Assembly (NCBI GenBank): GCA_023374025.1
Contig: SIJG01000046.1
Coordinates: 274,707-338,706, forward strand
Source: Heterodera schachtii
Lineage: Eukaryota > Nematoda > Chromadorea > Rhabditida > Heteroderidae
Length of the DNA stretch: 64,000 bases
Direction of reading: 5' to 3'
The translations under genes were made by a program, and so were the position numbers. Of this stretch, positions 1 through 11,200 are shown piece after piece (position 1 is the first letter of the stretch; each line of letters opens with the position of its first letter). Under the pieces are notes generated by a model. That model searched no databases, was not told where the DNA came from, and saw only the letters and a list, made by a program, of their open reading frames with translations.

Positions 1-2195
1 AAATTGGCATTACGTAGGGCCAAATTGACATGAATTTGCTGGGAGTTGGGCAAAAAATCGCAAAATTTTGATTTAAACAATCACGAAATGTAATTTCAAG
101 GGGCAAGGACCGAATTCTAGAATATGTTTTTTTGGAAAAATCCGGAAATTACGAATTTTGGAATGATAATTTCTGTTATTCCATAAAAGTCATTGCCGAA
201 AAAACAATAGTTTAAGCCGAGACATTATTCCGGGCACAAAAACAGACACAAAACAATCAAAAAATTATAACCTCAACAATTGTGCAATAGAAAGTGCCGG
301 AAGCAACACATAAGGAATTTCAAATAATACTTAGTTCAAACTAGTGATGTTCGAGAGTCTCAGTCTCGAGTCTTGACTCGAGAACAGTCTCGGGGTTTTT
401 GGTCTCGGTCTCAAGTCTCGGTTTCGGGTTTTCAGTCTCGGTCTCGGTCTTCGAGACTTTCGAGACTCTATACCGAGACTTTTTTACACCCCCCAGTGAT
501 TGGCTGGCTTTTGGTTATCTGAAATTTAATGAATTTTTAGTAATGATTTTCAAATAATAATAATTTAACTTTTTTTTTCAATTTTTTATTCTATGAATTT
601 ATCTTTCATTATCATCATTTGTCCTTTCCTTTCTTCCCTTTCCGTAATCAATCGCCACAAATTTATTATTTATTTATTCCTCGATAGAAGTGAAATATAT
701 GAACGGGCGGGGAAGCTTTGGAGGGAAAATCTATGGGCGGGCCGGCTTTGAACCGGCGTCTCTGGCTCGGGAAAGCTTCTTCTCTATCTCATCCCGGGCC
801 TCTCTTATGTGACGTCCTCGTCCATTTTCTTCTTCTTCTCTGCGTCAGCTGCTGCTCGGCTGAAGGTTGCAGATTCGTCACTTCCAGTGCCAGCTTTATT
901 CTCTCTCATCTTTTTCGCTTCTCTGCTGCTGCTGGGTGAACTGGAAGCCGCCAAGGGTCGCCATCAATGATGGGCCAAATCGGAAAATAATTTGTTGATA
1001 GATTTTCACTTAAAAATGATCAATTTTTGCGATTTTTGTATCATTTTTCTAAGGAAAAATAAGAGTTTTGGGGCGCGGCGGTGCCGATAGGCGCCGCCGG
1101 AGGAAAAATTGGAAATTTTGATCATTTATAAGCAAGTTTTCACTGAAAATTAGCCAATTTATAGGTAAAATTTTGAAAAATTTTAGGGGAATTTAATCCA
1201 ATCCTTATGCTTTGAACCGGCGTCTCTGGCTTTCCGGGACCCTGCCCTCTCCAGCTGCCCACGTTGCTCGATCATATATGTCTCAATTGATCCATTAATC
1301 TTCCCTCGGGGAAGCTTCTTCTTCTCTATCTCAGTAGCAACACTTTGGCTGCATTTTGGTGCTATGTTCCACCAAAAAAAAAAAGTGTCAATGATAATAA
1401 GAATTAAATTTAATTCTTTTTAAGTCTTATTTTGCTTAATAATAAATCATAATTAGCACAAAACATAGTCAAATTAATTAATTTTAATTCCTTCATAATT
1501 TTTTCAGAAACAACCAAATTTAAATTTTATTATGATTCTAATTTTCAAATAATTTTATGAGATTTAAAAAACAGGGATAAAATTTATAAGATTTAGTAAA
1601 AATTGGATTTAAATATTACTATCATTGGTACATTTTTAGGCTCGAAAATTTATTCGCATTATTTAAAACATTTATATGGGAAAAAAGTTTGCATTGATGA
1701 GTCATACAAATAATAGTGGTTGAAATCAGTAGCAGCCATTTTCAAATTAGTCCATTAGTTATAATTGGCTTGCCGGGAAATTGTTTAATAATCATAATTT
1801 CAATTGAAAATTATTAATTTATTTTAGTAAAATTAATTTTTGGGCCGAAAAAAGATGACCAAAAATGCATCACAAACGGTCGACTTTTTTCTTTCATTTG
1901 TCTAAGAATTGATAATTTTATTTTATTGTGCATTTCTAAGTAAAAATGTGAAGCAATAAGTCGTGTCTCACCTTTTTTTGTCGTAACTTTTTTCAAATGC
2001 AACCAAAAATGACCAAAATATATTCAAAATGTGCACAACAGATAAGGGAATATTAATAGATTTAGAGAGTCAGAGGATAAAGACTAAAATGTGCAAAAAA
2101 AAATATGCAGATGGCACGGCACGCAACCCCCGGATCAATATTTTGGCAATTTTCCGGAGAAGGCTTAAAGAAAATAACCAATTTGAATGAGAAAT
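1..2195. repeat. 3.1-kb tandem repeat, copy 1 (truncated by window edge)
   Basis: This segment is nearly identical to 3256-5312. The offset is about 3,255 bp for the first 230 bases and 3,120 bp afterwards, because this copy carries about 135 bp (about 229-360) that the second lacks. It contains a GTCTCGG-rich low-complexity stretch (355-480), a GC-rich patch with repeated 'CTTTGAACCGGCGTCTCTGGCT' segments (about 745 and 1210) whose reverse complement looks like a Pol III B box, and a GC hairpin at 1077-1098. Short ORFs inside it are conserved only because the DNA is duplicated. No gene is supported. Confidence 0.85.
1077..1098. repeat. GC-rich dispersed hairpin
   Basis: Nine-base arms GGCGGTGCC and GGCGCCGCC pair, with one G-T wobble, around a GATA tetraloop. 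The same hairpin recurs at 4197-4218, 11797-11818 and 45951-45972, with degenerate versions near 2225, 62435 and 62592, always in AT-rich flanks. It is probably the core of a short interspersed element. Function is unknown. Confidence 0.7.
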
Positions 2196-2435
2196 TTTTA
2201 AGAACAAATAAGCTTTTGCGAACCGGCGGTGCCGATCAGGGGTGGGGCGCGCATGGAAAAATCCCGCGGTCGCGCATCACGGATACATAAAAATGGCCAT
2301 TTTAAAGTTTTTTTCTCAAAAATCAGCGAAATAAAACATTAATCTGAAAAATGAAAGTTTAGCTGAAGCCTGAAAATAAGAAAATCTTAGAAATAAGGAC
2401 AAATTTCAGTACATTCGGGACCAAAAGATCAAAAA

Positions 2436-2806
2436 ATTTTTGTGGCAGACCTTATTATAAATATATTTAAGAAATCAGAACAATTTTTGTCGCTACCCCA
2501 AAATTAGAATTCTTATAAATAAGAACAAATGGAAGCCCCTGGTTTAAAGACTAGCTTGGACTCACTCTTGCTGGCGCTAACGGAATCAGATGATTAAAGT
2601 GAGAAAAAGGAAGATTTACGAGCATTTAAAAATAAAAATTGAGTTTTTCGTTAAAAATTTTGTTGATCACTACCCGATCGGGGTCCCCGACCCCCGACAA
2701 TTGAGTTCCCCCCCGACCCGACCCCCGACATGTCGCCCCCCGAGGTCCCCGGCCCCCGCCTTTTTGCCCCCCGAGGCCTCGGGGCTTAACCCTAGTTTTT
2801 ACGAAA
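2436..2806. repeat. Fragment of GC-ended dispersed transposon family
   Basis: The block is the reverse complement of the left part of the element at 45121-46239. It shares the 'gcgctaacggaatcagatgattaaagtgaga' neighbourhood, and ends in a tract of CCCCGACC-type repeats and 'ttaaccctag'. The GC-rich end contrasts sharply with AT-rich DNA around it. Only one end is recognisable here. Confidence 0.65.
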
Positions 2807-2861
2807 CAACCTTCACCTAATTCAAAATTTTTATACAATTCGAAAATGAAATTAAATTCAC

Positions 2862-3050
2862 TTCTTTTTTTAGCTCTTCTTTTTTGTTTTCCACCGGTTT
2901 TGATGCTTTTGCTGATGTTTCGTCACTTTTTTTGCTAGCTTTTTCCATCGGAGTAGCAGCAGCTTCTTTTTTAGCACCGTTTGATTTTTCAATGAACATT
3001 GAGCAAACAAACAAAATTAAAATTAATTGTGTGAGAATTGGCATTTCCAT
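2862..3050 (-). CDS. Lys-rich secreted peptide, first exon (hypothetical)
   Basis: A 63-codon exon on the minus strand begins MEMPILTQLILILFVC, a good signal peptide with an Asn-Gly-Ala cleavage region near residue 25. The mature part is a low-complexity Lys/Glu/Ala/Ser chain (KKEAAATPMEKASKK...). A GTGAAT donor follows codon 63 at 2861. Read through instead, the frame stops at 2817. No later exon was found, so the gene is incomplete or very short. It lies in the spacer between the two copies of the 3.1-kb repeat. I do not recognise it. Small basic secreted peptides are common effector candidates in parasitic nematodes, but that is only inference. Confidence 0.45.
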
Positions 3051-3255
3051 TTTTGTAAATTATCTAAAAAACTGTTACCAATTTTAATTAATTTTTGCTA
3101 AAACCTTATTTTATTTAATAAAAGCTATATTTCTATGCTATTTTATTGTACAATATGAATAAATATTATTATTATTTTACATTTTAATAATAAAATAAAT
3201 GATGAAAAAAATGGATATTTATGAGGACGTCAGAATCACTGTGGCATACGTGTCA

Positions 3256-5312
3256 AAATTGGCATTACGTAGGGCCAAATTGACATGAATTTGCTGGGAA
3301 TTGGGCAAAAAATCGCAAAATTTTGATTTAAACAATCACAAAATGTAATTTCAAGGGGCAAGGACCGAATTCTTGGATATGTTTTTTTGGAAAAATCCGG
3401 AAATTACGAATTTTGGAATGATAATTTCTGTTATTCCATAAAAGTCATTGCCGAAAAAACAATAGTTTAAGCCGAGACATTAGTCTCGAGTCTTGACTCG
3501 AGAACAGTCTCGGGGTTTTTGGTCTCGGTCTCAAGTCTCGGTCTCGGGTTTTCAGTCTCGGTCTCGGTCCTCGAGACTTTCGAGACTCTATACCGAGACT
3601 TTTTTACACCCCCCAGTGATTGGCTGGCTTTTGGTTATCTGAAATTAAATGAATTTTTAGTAATGATTTTCAAATAATAATAATTTAACTTTTTCTTTCA
3701 ATTTTTTATTCTCTGAATTTATCTTTCATTATCATCATTTGTCCTTTCCTTTCTTCCCTTTCCGTAATCAATCGCCACAAATTTATTATTTATTTATTCC
3801 TCGATAGAAGTGAAATATATGAACGGGCGGGGAAGCTTTGGAGGGAAAATCTATGGGCGGGCCGGCTTTGAACCGGCGTCTCTGGCTCGGGAAAGCTTCT
3901 TCTCTATCTCATCCCGGGCCTCTCTTATGTGACGTCCTCGTCCATTTTCTTCTTCTTCTCTGCGTCAGCTGCTGCTCGGCTGAAGGTTGCAGATTCGTCA
4001 CTTCCAGTGCCAGCTTTATTCTCTCTCATCTTTTTCGCTTCTCTGCTGCTGCTGGGTGAACTGGAAGCCGCCAAGGGTCGCCATCAGGGATGGGCCAAAT
4101 CGGAAAATAATTTGTTGCTAAATTTTCACTTAAAAATGATCAATTTTTGCGATTTTTGTATCATTTTTCTAAGGAAAAATAAGAGTTTTGGGGCGCGGCG
4201 GTGCCGATAGGCGCCGCCGGAGGAAAAATTGGAAATTTTGATCATTTATAAACAAGTTTTCACTGAAAATTAGCCAATTTATAGGTAAAATTTTGAAAAA
4301 TTTTAGGGGAATTTAATCCAATCCTTATGCTTTGAACCGGCGTCTCTGGCTTTCCGGGACCCTGCCCTCTCCTTCTCCCCACTTTGCTCGATCATATATG
4401 CCTCAATTGATCCATTAATCTTCCCTCGGGGAAGCTTCTTCTTCTCTATCTCAGTAGCAACACTTTCGCTGCATTTTGGTGCTATGTCCCACCAAAAAAA
4501 AAAGTGTCAATGATAATAAGAATTAAATTTAATTCTTTTTAAGTCTTATTTTGCTTAATAATAAATCATAATTAGCACAAAACTTAGTCAAATTAATTAA
4601 TTTTAATTCCTTCATAATTTTTTTCAGAAACAACCAAATTTAAATTTTATTATGATTCTAATTTTCAAATAATTTTATGAGATTTAAAAAACAGGAATAA
4701 AATTAATAAGATTTAGTAAAAATTGGATTTAAATATTACTATCATTGGTACATTTTTAGGCTCGAAAATTTATTCGCATTATTTAAAACATTTATATGGG
4801 AAAAAGTTTGCATTGATGAGTCATACAAATAATAGTGGTTGAAATCAGTAGCAGCCATTTTCAAATTAGTCCATTAGTTATAATTAGTTTGCCGGGAAAT
4901 TGTTTAATAATCATAATTTCAATTGAAAATTATTAATTTATTTTAGTAAAATTAATTTTTGGGCCGAAAAAAGATGACCAAAAATGCATCACAAACGGTC
5001 GACTTTTTTCTTTCATTTGTCTAAGAATTGATAATTTTATTTTATTGTGCATTTCTAAGTAAAAATGTGAAGCAATAAGTCGTGTCTCACCTTTTTTTGT
5101 CGTAACTTTTTTCAAATGCAACCAAAAATGACCAAAATATATTCAAAATGTGCACAACAGATAAGGGAATATTAATAGATTTAGAGAGTCAGAGGATAAA
5201 GACTAAAATGTGCAAAAAAAATATGCAGATGGCACGGCACGCAACCCCCGGATCAATATTTTGGCAATTTTCCGGAGAAAGGCTTAAAGAAAATAAACCA
5301 ATTTTAATGAGA
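3256..5312. repeat. 3.1-kb tandem repeat, copy 2
   Basis: Second copy of the unit at 1-2195. It differs by scattered substitutions, one-base homopolymer changes and the absence of the ~135-bp segment next to the GTCTCGG tract. The divergence of a few percent indicates a fairly recent duplication. Similarity fades after the 'ggcttaaagaaaata' segment. Confidence 0.85.
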
Positions 5313-5336
5313 ATTAACAAAGACCCTTGTCACTAA

Positions 5337-5956
5337 AAAGGACTATATAAGATAATTAATGGGTCATTGTTTAATGGGATTAAAAAGTTAAAAGACAGTT
5401 TAATATTAATTCCATAATTTTAATAAACAAAATTAACCACCAATGAATCAATGTAATCCAAAACAAGACCAATATTTTTATCTCTTGATGTAATTCTCCG
5501 TAAAATAGTTTTAAATGCAAAAAAGTGTAAAATTGCGGCGCTTGAGTTAAACAATCGTTAAAATAAAACCTTATAAACACATCAAAATGCTATATTATTT
5601 TATTTTATTCCTATCCGAAAATTTTTACCGAATTTAAAATTTATCGAGGATTTTGTGTAAACAAACAAATTAAACAATCCGTTTTAATTACCAAAGCATA
5701 AAACGCATTTAAATTCAACAAAAGGTTTGCTCATAAGACGTGGAATTATTTCATTGAAAAAAAACACTTTTCCATTTTCATAAATTTTTATGTGATTTTT
5801 TCAATTATTTTTAAATATAATTTTTTGTAATGATAACATTTATTTATTTAATACATTTATGTGCTTCAAAATATAGCTTAAATAAAGTATGATATTGGTT
5901 CTTTATAAATTTATTTTTTAATTATTATTATTTCTAATTTAAATGTTATTTCGTTT
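5337..5956. other. AT-rich intergenic DNA
   Basis: About 0.6 kb of strongly AT-rich sequence between the tandem repeat and the TIL gene. It presumably contains the promoter of the latter. I see no gene or named element in it. Confidence 0.5.
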
Positions 5957-5965
5957 TATTTTTAG
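5957..5965 (+). promoter_or_regulatory. Splice acceptor just upstream of TIL gene start (possible SL trans-splice site)
   Basis: A polypyrimidine/TTTTTAG acceptor lies seven bases before the chosen ATG at 5973, with no coding exon visible upstream. In nematodes this is the usual arrangement for spliced-leader trans-splicing. It favours the ATG at 5973 over the in-frame ATG at 5943, which would be removed. Confidence 0.4.
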
Positions 5966-5972
5966 ATTAATA

Positions 5973-6300
5973 ATGTTCAAAATTCTTTCCTTCTTTCTCC
6001 TTTTTATTGCGCCATTTATTGCTGCTTATGAACCAAATTGCATAGTGAGTTTTGGCCATAAATGTTCATTTAATTTCTTTAATAAATTGCTATTTCAAAA
6101 GTTTTTTTCAATAATTTCAGTGCCCCGAAAATGAGGAGCCGGGCCAATTGAGTTGCAACCGATGTGAGCCGAGTTGCTACAACCCGAGAGCGAGGATTTG
6201 CACTTTAATGTTCTGCACATGCTCATGCGATTGTGTGGAGGGATTATTACGCGACAAAAAGACCAAAAAATGCGTATCCAAAGAGAAATGCACTCATTAA
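5973..6300 (+). CDS. Secreted TIL-domain protease inhibitor
   Basis: Two exons, 5973-6044 and 6121-6300, joined in phase 0 (donor GTGAGT, acceptor TTTCAG), give 83 residues. Residues 1-18 (MFKILSFFLLFIAPFIAA) are a signal peptide. The rest is one trypsin inhibitor-like (TIL) domain with the family spacing: CPENEEP...SCNRCEPSC, then RICTLMFC, a CxCxC cluster, the typical 'CVEGLLRD' segment and a terminal CVSKEKC. TIL domains of this size (about 60 residues, five disulfides) inhibit serine proteases by a loop insertion. The reactive-site loop should lie around ARICTLMF. In C. elegans and parasites these proteins are secreted. Whether this one blocks host or self proteases cannot be read from the sequence. 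Confidence 0.88.
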
Positions 6301-8293
6301 AATGATATGGTAATTAAGAGCTGATAGGGAGGAATTTGATGAAAAACACCAATTTAAAAGATCCATCACAATGATAAAACGGCAAATTTACAATGTGTTG
6401 ATCAATTGCTTACTTTTCTTAAAATTAAAAAATGTAAAAAAGTTGAATTTATTAAAAATGAGCAAAATGTTAGGACATCGAACCCACGCCTCAGCACAAT
6501 CAGTTGGAAAATAATTAAAGTATTAAATTTGCTCTTGTCTATTATTTTTCTCACTGTTTCATTATTTTTACTTTTAAATAATAATTTCTAAATTATCCAA
6601 ATTTAAATTTTCCAAAATTTTTTGGAAAAAGTAAATTACTTAAAGTAAATAATTAATCTTGAATTATGAAATTTATTCCTAACAATTAATTTGTCTGAAA
6701 TTAATATGGTTTTTGTTGACATTAATTAGCTAAATTGACCAATATAAAATGCTGAATACTTCGGAAGAAATTATTGGGGCAAGCGTCAAAGTGAAAATTT
6801 GTACAAAAAATCAAATCTCGAACAAAAACAAAAAAACTAAGTAAAATGTCGGAAATTCATTTTTTCAAAATAAATAAAACAAAAAAAAGAGTGTTAGCTT
6901 CCTATTATCAATTTACTTTATTTCATTTATTTTTTAAATTTTCATTTATTTTAAATCAAAAAATAAAAAATGCATTTCATCCTTCGGCTGTTCACCATGC
7001 TTGAATCTTTCAGTTTTTCTAATTGTTTTGAATTTATATAATCAGGTGTTAAGTCTTTGGAAGCATCAGGACAGCTGGACTTCAGCATCTCAAAATTTTC
7101 AAAATTACAACATTCTCCCCTAAAAATCTGCTTTTAGGGCAGGAAATTTTTGAATTCTTTGGGATTTTATAACAAATATAAGCAATTTCTTTTTCTAAAA
7201 TAAATTTGAATATTTTCAAGAGTCCATTAGTAGCGCAAGGCGCCGCCAGAAAAAATGTTTATTTTTTAATTAATTTGTTAGAAATTTTTCTAGTAATGAA
7301 CAATTAGAACGGTAAATCAAATCGGCCAATTAGCATCACAATTTATGGACAAATGATTGTTAAGGCTCGGAATTTAAGTCAAATGACTTTTTTTTTTTTT
7401 GCTAACTTTAAATGGCCTTAAAATGACTTAAAAAGTGTTCCAAACTTTGTTTGAAGCTTCTAACATGCATTTTTTGTGACTTTTTTTGACTTTTTTACAA
7501 TTTTGGGATTTTTATGACCTTTTGATTTTTAAGGCAAAATTTAAAATTCATCAAAGAAAATTCCGAAAAATAAAATTTCGATCGGTGAAAAGGCAATGAA
7601 ACCTGGATGAAAATTTTCGTAATTGTATGTAAGAATCTCTTTTTATGCCTATTTTAGGTCCTATTAATAAAATTAAGTGCCTAAAAATCCGATCAAAAAG
7701 TTATTCTATAAAAAATTTAAAATATGATTTTTTTTAACTTTCGCCTAACTTTTCAGTACTTTTTTTCGCTATTTGAGACCGAAATTTTTTGAGACCGAGA
7801 AAATTGAACCCGGGACCGATCCTTCTTTCAAAAATTTCTTAAAACTCAGATAAAAATTATAAAATTTCAAAATCAATGTTTCTTGTTGTTTTTTTTTGAA
7901 ATCACGTGTGCCTTAATTTTGATTCAACTATATAATTGCCAAAAACTAATTAAGGTTTTTGAGCTGAATGTTTTAGAAAATTCTATGGAATATTTGGAGC
8001 CCGGCGGCATTCTTAATAAAAATCTCGTGTCTCGTGCAAAAATACGAGATACGAGACACGTCCAAAAAAAAAAATATGAGAACAACAGACACAAAAGATG
8101 AGACGAGCAAAATCCGTATACTCAACCCTATATTTTATTCTTTTTCTGAGCAAAAAATGATTAGCATATAAAGAAATGATCAGAGCATCACCATTAATTA
8201 ATTAATTAATTGATTAAAAAATTATTTTTTTTTTTTTGTATTAAATTAAACCAAAATTTCGGTTAAAAAGTTTTCAAATTCTTTCTGTTTCTC
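6301..8293. other. Intergenic DNA with degraded repeats
   Basis: About 2 kb with no supported gene. It contains a degraded GC hairpin ('aggcgccgccag', about 7239), a palindromic GAGATACGAGACACG motif near 8030-8060, and AT-rich filler. A TTTATT (AATAAA on the minus strand) at 8134-8139 could be the poly(A) signal of the cytochrome P450 gene that ends at 8294. Confidence 0.5.
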
Positions 8294-11200
8294 CTAGAAA
8301 TTCTCTTCTCTTTGACTCAATTTGACCATAACAGCGCCAGGATTCAGTACGACTTGCGAATTGAATTTGAGCAATTTCTAAAAAGTGGGAAAATATTTTA
8401 AAAATAAAATGGCATAATTATTAAATTTGTCAATTTTCCCCCCTTCACCACCTCCGTCTGCTCAGTTTTGACTAGCGAATAACGCCGCAACAGTCGCACA
8501 AGTGCCATTTTCTCCTCCAAAAGTGCAAATCGCATGCCAATGCAAATGCGAGGACCGCCGCCAAACGCATAAAAATGGGCCGAGGCCGGGGGAAAGTCAT
8601 TGTCAAGCCATCTGTTTAATAATGAAAAGTAATTGATGACAGGTCAAACCAAAAAAATATTAATAATAATTAAATTTAATAAATTTTTTTGGTAGAATAA
8701 TAATTTTACTTTGGCTCAAACTTAATCATATTTCAATTAAATAATAGAAAATCATCTTTCGTCTGTCTAATCATATAAAGTAAGTTAAAGTTGGCTGTTT
8801 TTGAAAAAGGTTATGAAGGAATTAAAAATGTGTCATATTTTTATGGTCATACAAAAATTTAAGCATATTTATCGCTCAATGCCAGGTTTTTTTTGACTTG
8901 ATTAAGTTTAAGCTAATTAGTTTTATTACGCTTCAAAAAAAATTAAAATTAAAATATAATAAAATTAAAATATTATTTTCATTTTAAAGTTTGGCTCAGC
9001 AAGAGCCTGACCCTCCAACCACAAGTGTTGCTGCGCTTATTAAAAATAGTTCAAAAGTTTTCAATTCAAAATTAGAATCTTCTTAGCATGGAAATTTTAC
9101 AGACTATGAATTTGAAGTTTGGCTCTGAGTCTATATAATAAAAATATTATATTTGTTACTGATCCCTATTTGGCTAATCCGCGTGTATTTATGCCTAATT
9201 TGGCATAATTAAATACAAGCGAATATCAAGAAAGGAAATATGAAAAATAAACAAATGATTTGTTATTTTATGTTATTTAAATCGCGTTCAGCTTTAAGTC
9301 TCTATTTTTTAATAATTAAAATTATTAATTAATTAATTAATATTTTTAATAGCAAAATTTGCACCTTTCCGGCCGGAATTCGTCTGCATCTTCGCCCCAT
9401 AACTCCTTGTTTCGATGAAAACTGTACACATCAACGGCCACTCCGGTCCCTTTTTCCACCAAAAATTCGCCCAATTTCGTCGTCTGTGAACAAAGACGCG
9501 TTTCACCACTAAAAAATTAAATTAAATTAAATTTTAAAATTGGGTAAACTAAAAAATATAATTTTTATAAGAATCGTCAAAAAAAGAAGGAAATTTACAA
9601 AAGAGTTTACCTAAAAATTTATATTTTGAAATTTTGGTAAAAAAAAACCAAATGAAAATTCTCAAAAACCACAAAATTCGTTGTTAAAAAATCTTTTTGA
9701 CCCTTTAAAATATGCAAAATCAAGACAAATACTCAGAAATTAAAAATGCCACATCATTTAACAGAACGAAGGTTTGCAGCCCCGTCACCGTCCGTCTTAA
9801 TTAATTACCTGGGCTTCCATTTTAAGGCAAATGCCTAAAATTTCTGCGCATTTAATACGCTCAGATAAGCACGAAACGCGTTTTCAGCTTAGTTTGTGTT
9901 GTCTAAGATGACTTTTATTGCCTATTTTTGTTCCTATTAAAAAATTGCGGAAAAATCCTCGACAAAAATGCAATAAAACAGAAAATGCACCCCTATGAAA
10001 TGATCCGAAAAAATTTCAGAAAATACACCCCATAAACGAAAAATTTTCCCTAAAATTATTATTTTTTTCCTTGATAAACTTTATTCAAAAAAAACTTTAA
10101 AATATTTAATAATATAACCAAAAATGAGTTTATGGTTAAGTTTTTATGTGTTTTTTTGCTCCAAAAAAATCCTTAATAAAAAATTTTATTTGCCTATTTT
10201 TGTGCCTATTTTTCTATTTTAATTCTTCTCACGCTGCAGCGATTGGCATCAGTCGGAGTGTCTCTTTGATGACGGCTTCGGTGTATTTCAGTCGGTTCAG
10301 CTCTTCGTACGTCGGGTTCTGTAAAATAATTTACCAGAAATTCGCGCCTGATAATTTGTCGATTAAATTAAAATTTAAGGTATTTTTCATTAAATATTCT
10401 AAGTGAAATTTATTTATTTTGTGGCATTTTATCAATACCATCTTTTAATTAGGTTGTATACATATTTCTTACAATAATTTTCGGTTTTTATATATCAATA
10501 CCATCTTTTAATTAGGTTGTATACATATTTCTTACAATAATTTTCGGTTTTTATACTTTTTTAATATGGCAAATCGGGCGCATGTGCGACCTCAGATTCT
10601 TTTTCCCGACCTCTAACCCCCCATGAGCTAATAATTATGTTTGGCACTCACTTCGCTTATGCATACGGTAGCAATCTCTTCTTGGAGGTGCAACTGTACT
10701 TCAGGGTGACAGGCCAAATTGAAACTGACAAAGCCCAGGGAATTGGCGGTGGTGTCGAAGCGAAAATTAAATTAAAAAGATTAATTAAAAACCGAAAATT
10801 TTATTATTTTTATTACCCAGCCAAAAGAAACACTTGCAATTGCATTTCAATTTCGTCAACAGTATTGGTTCGATCAACCTTAATGTTGGCATTCCATTTT
10901 TAAACTTAAAACAATTTCAAATTCATTAATTTATATAAATGAATAAAAAAATTTCGGCTCTAGTTGAGATTAGCATCCAATCAATAGCCATACTCAGATT
11001 CTTAGGCTATAACTTTTTCTAACTTGGTCGAAGCCCACATTCTTGGTATCAAATGGAAGCTTAAGGTCTCATGAATTTGTAAATGAAAGAAAATAGAGCA
11101 AATAAAGGAATTACTAAAAAATTACAATGAGAAAACACGAAAATTCCGCTTTTTTCAATCAAGAATAATTTTTTGGTTTGTTAACTTTAGCCCAGAATTA

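Noticed and set aside
718..939. ORF beginning MEGKSMGGPALNRRLWL, repeated at 3838-4059
   Set aside because: Identical only because the DNA is a recent tandem duplicate. It has no start context, domain or codon signal, and the region looks like a Pol III/tRNA-related repeat.
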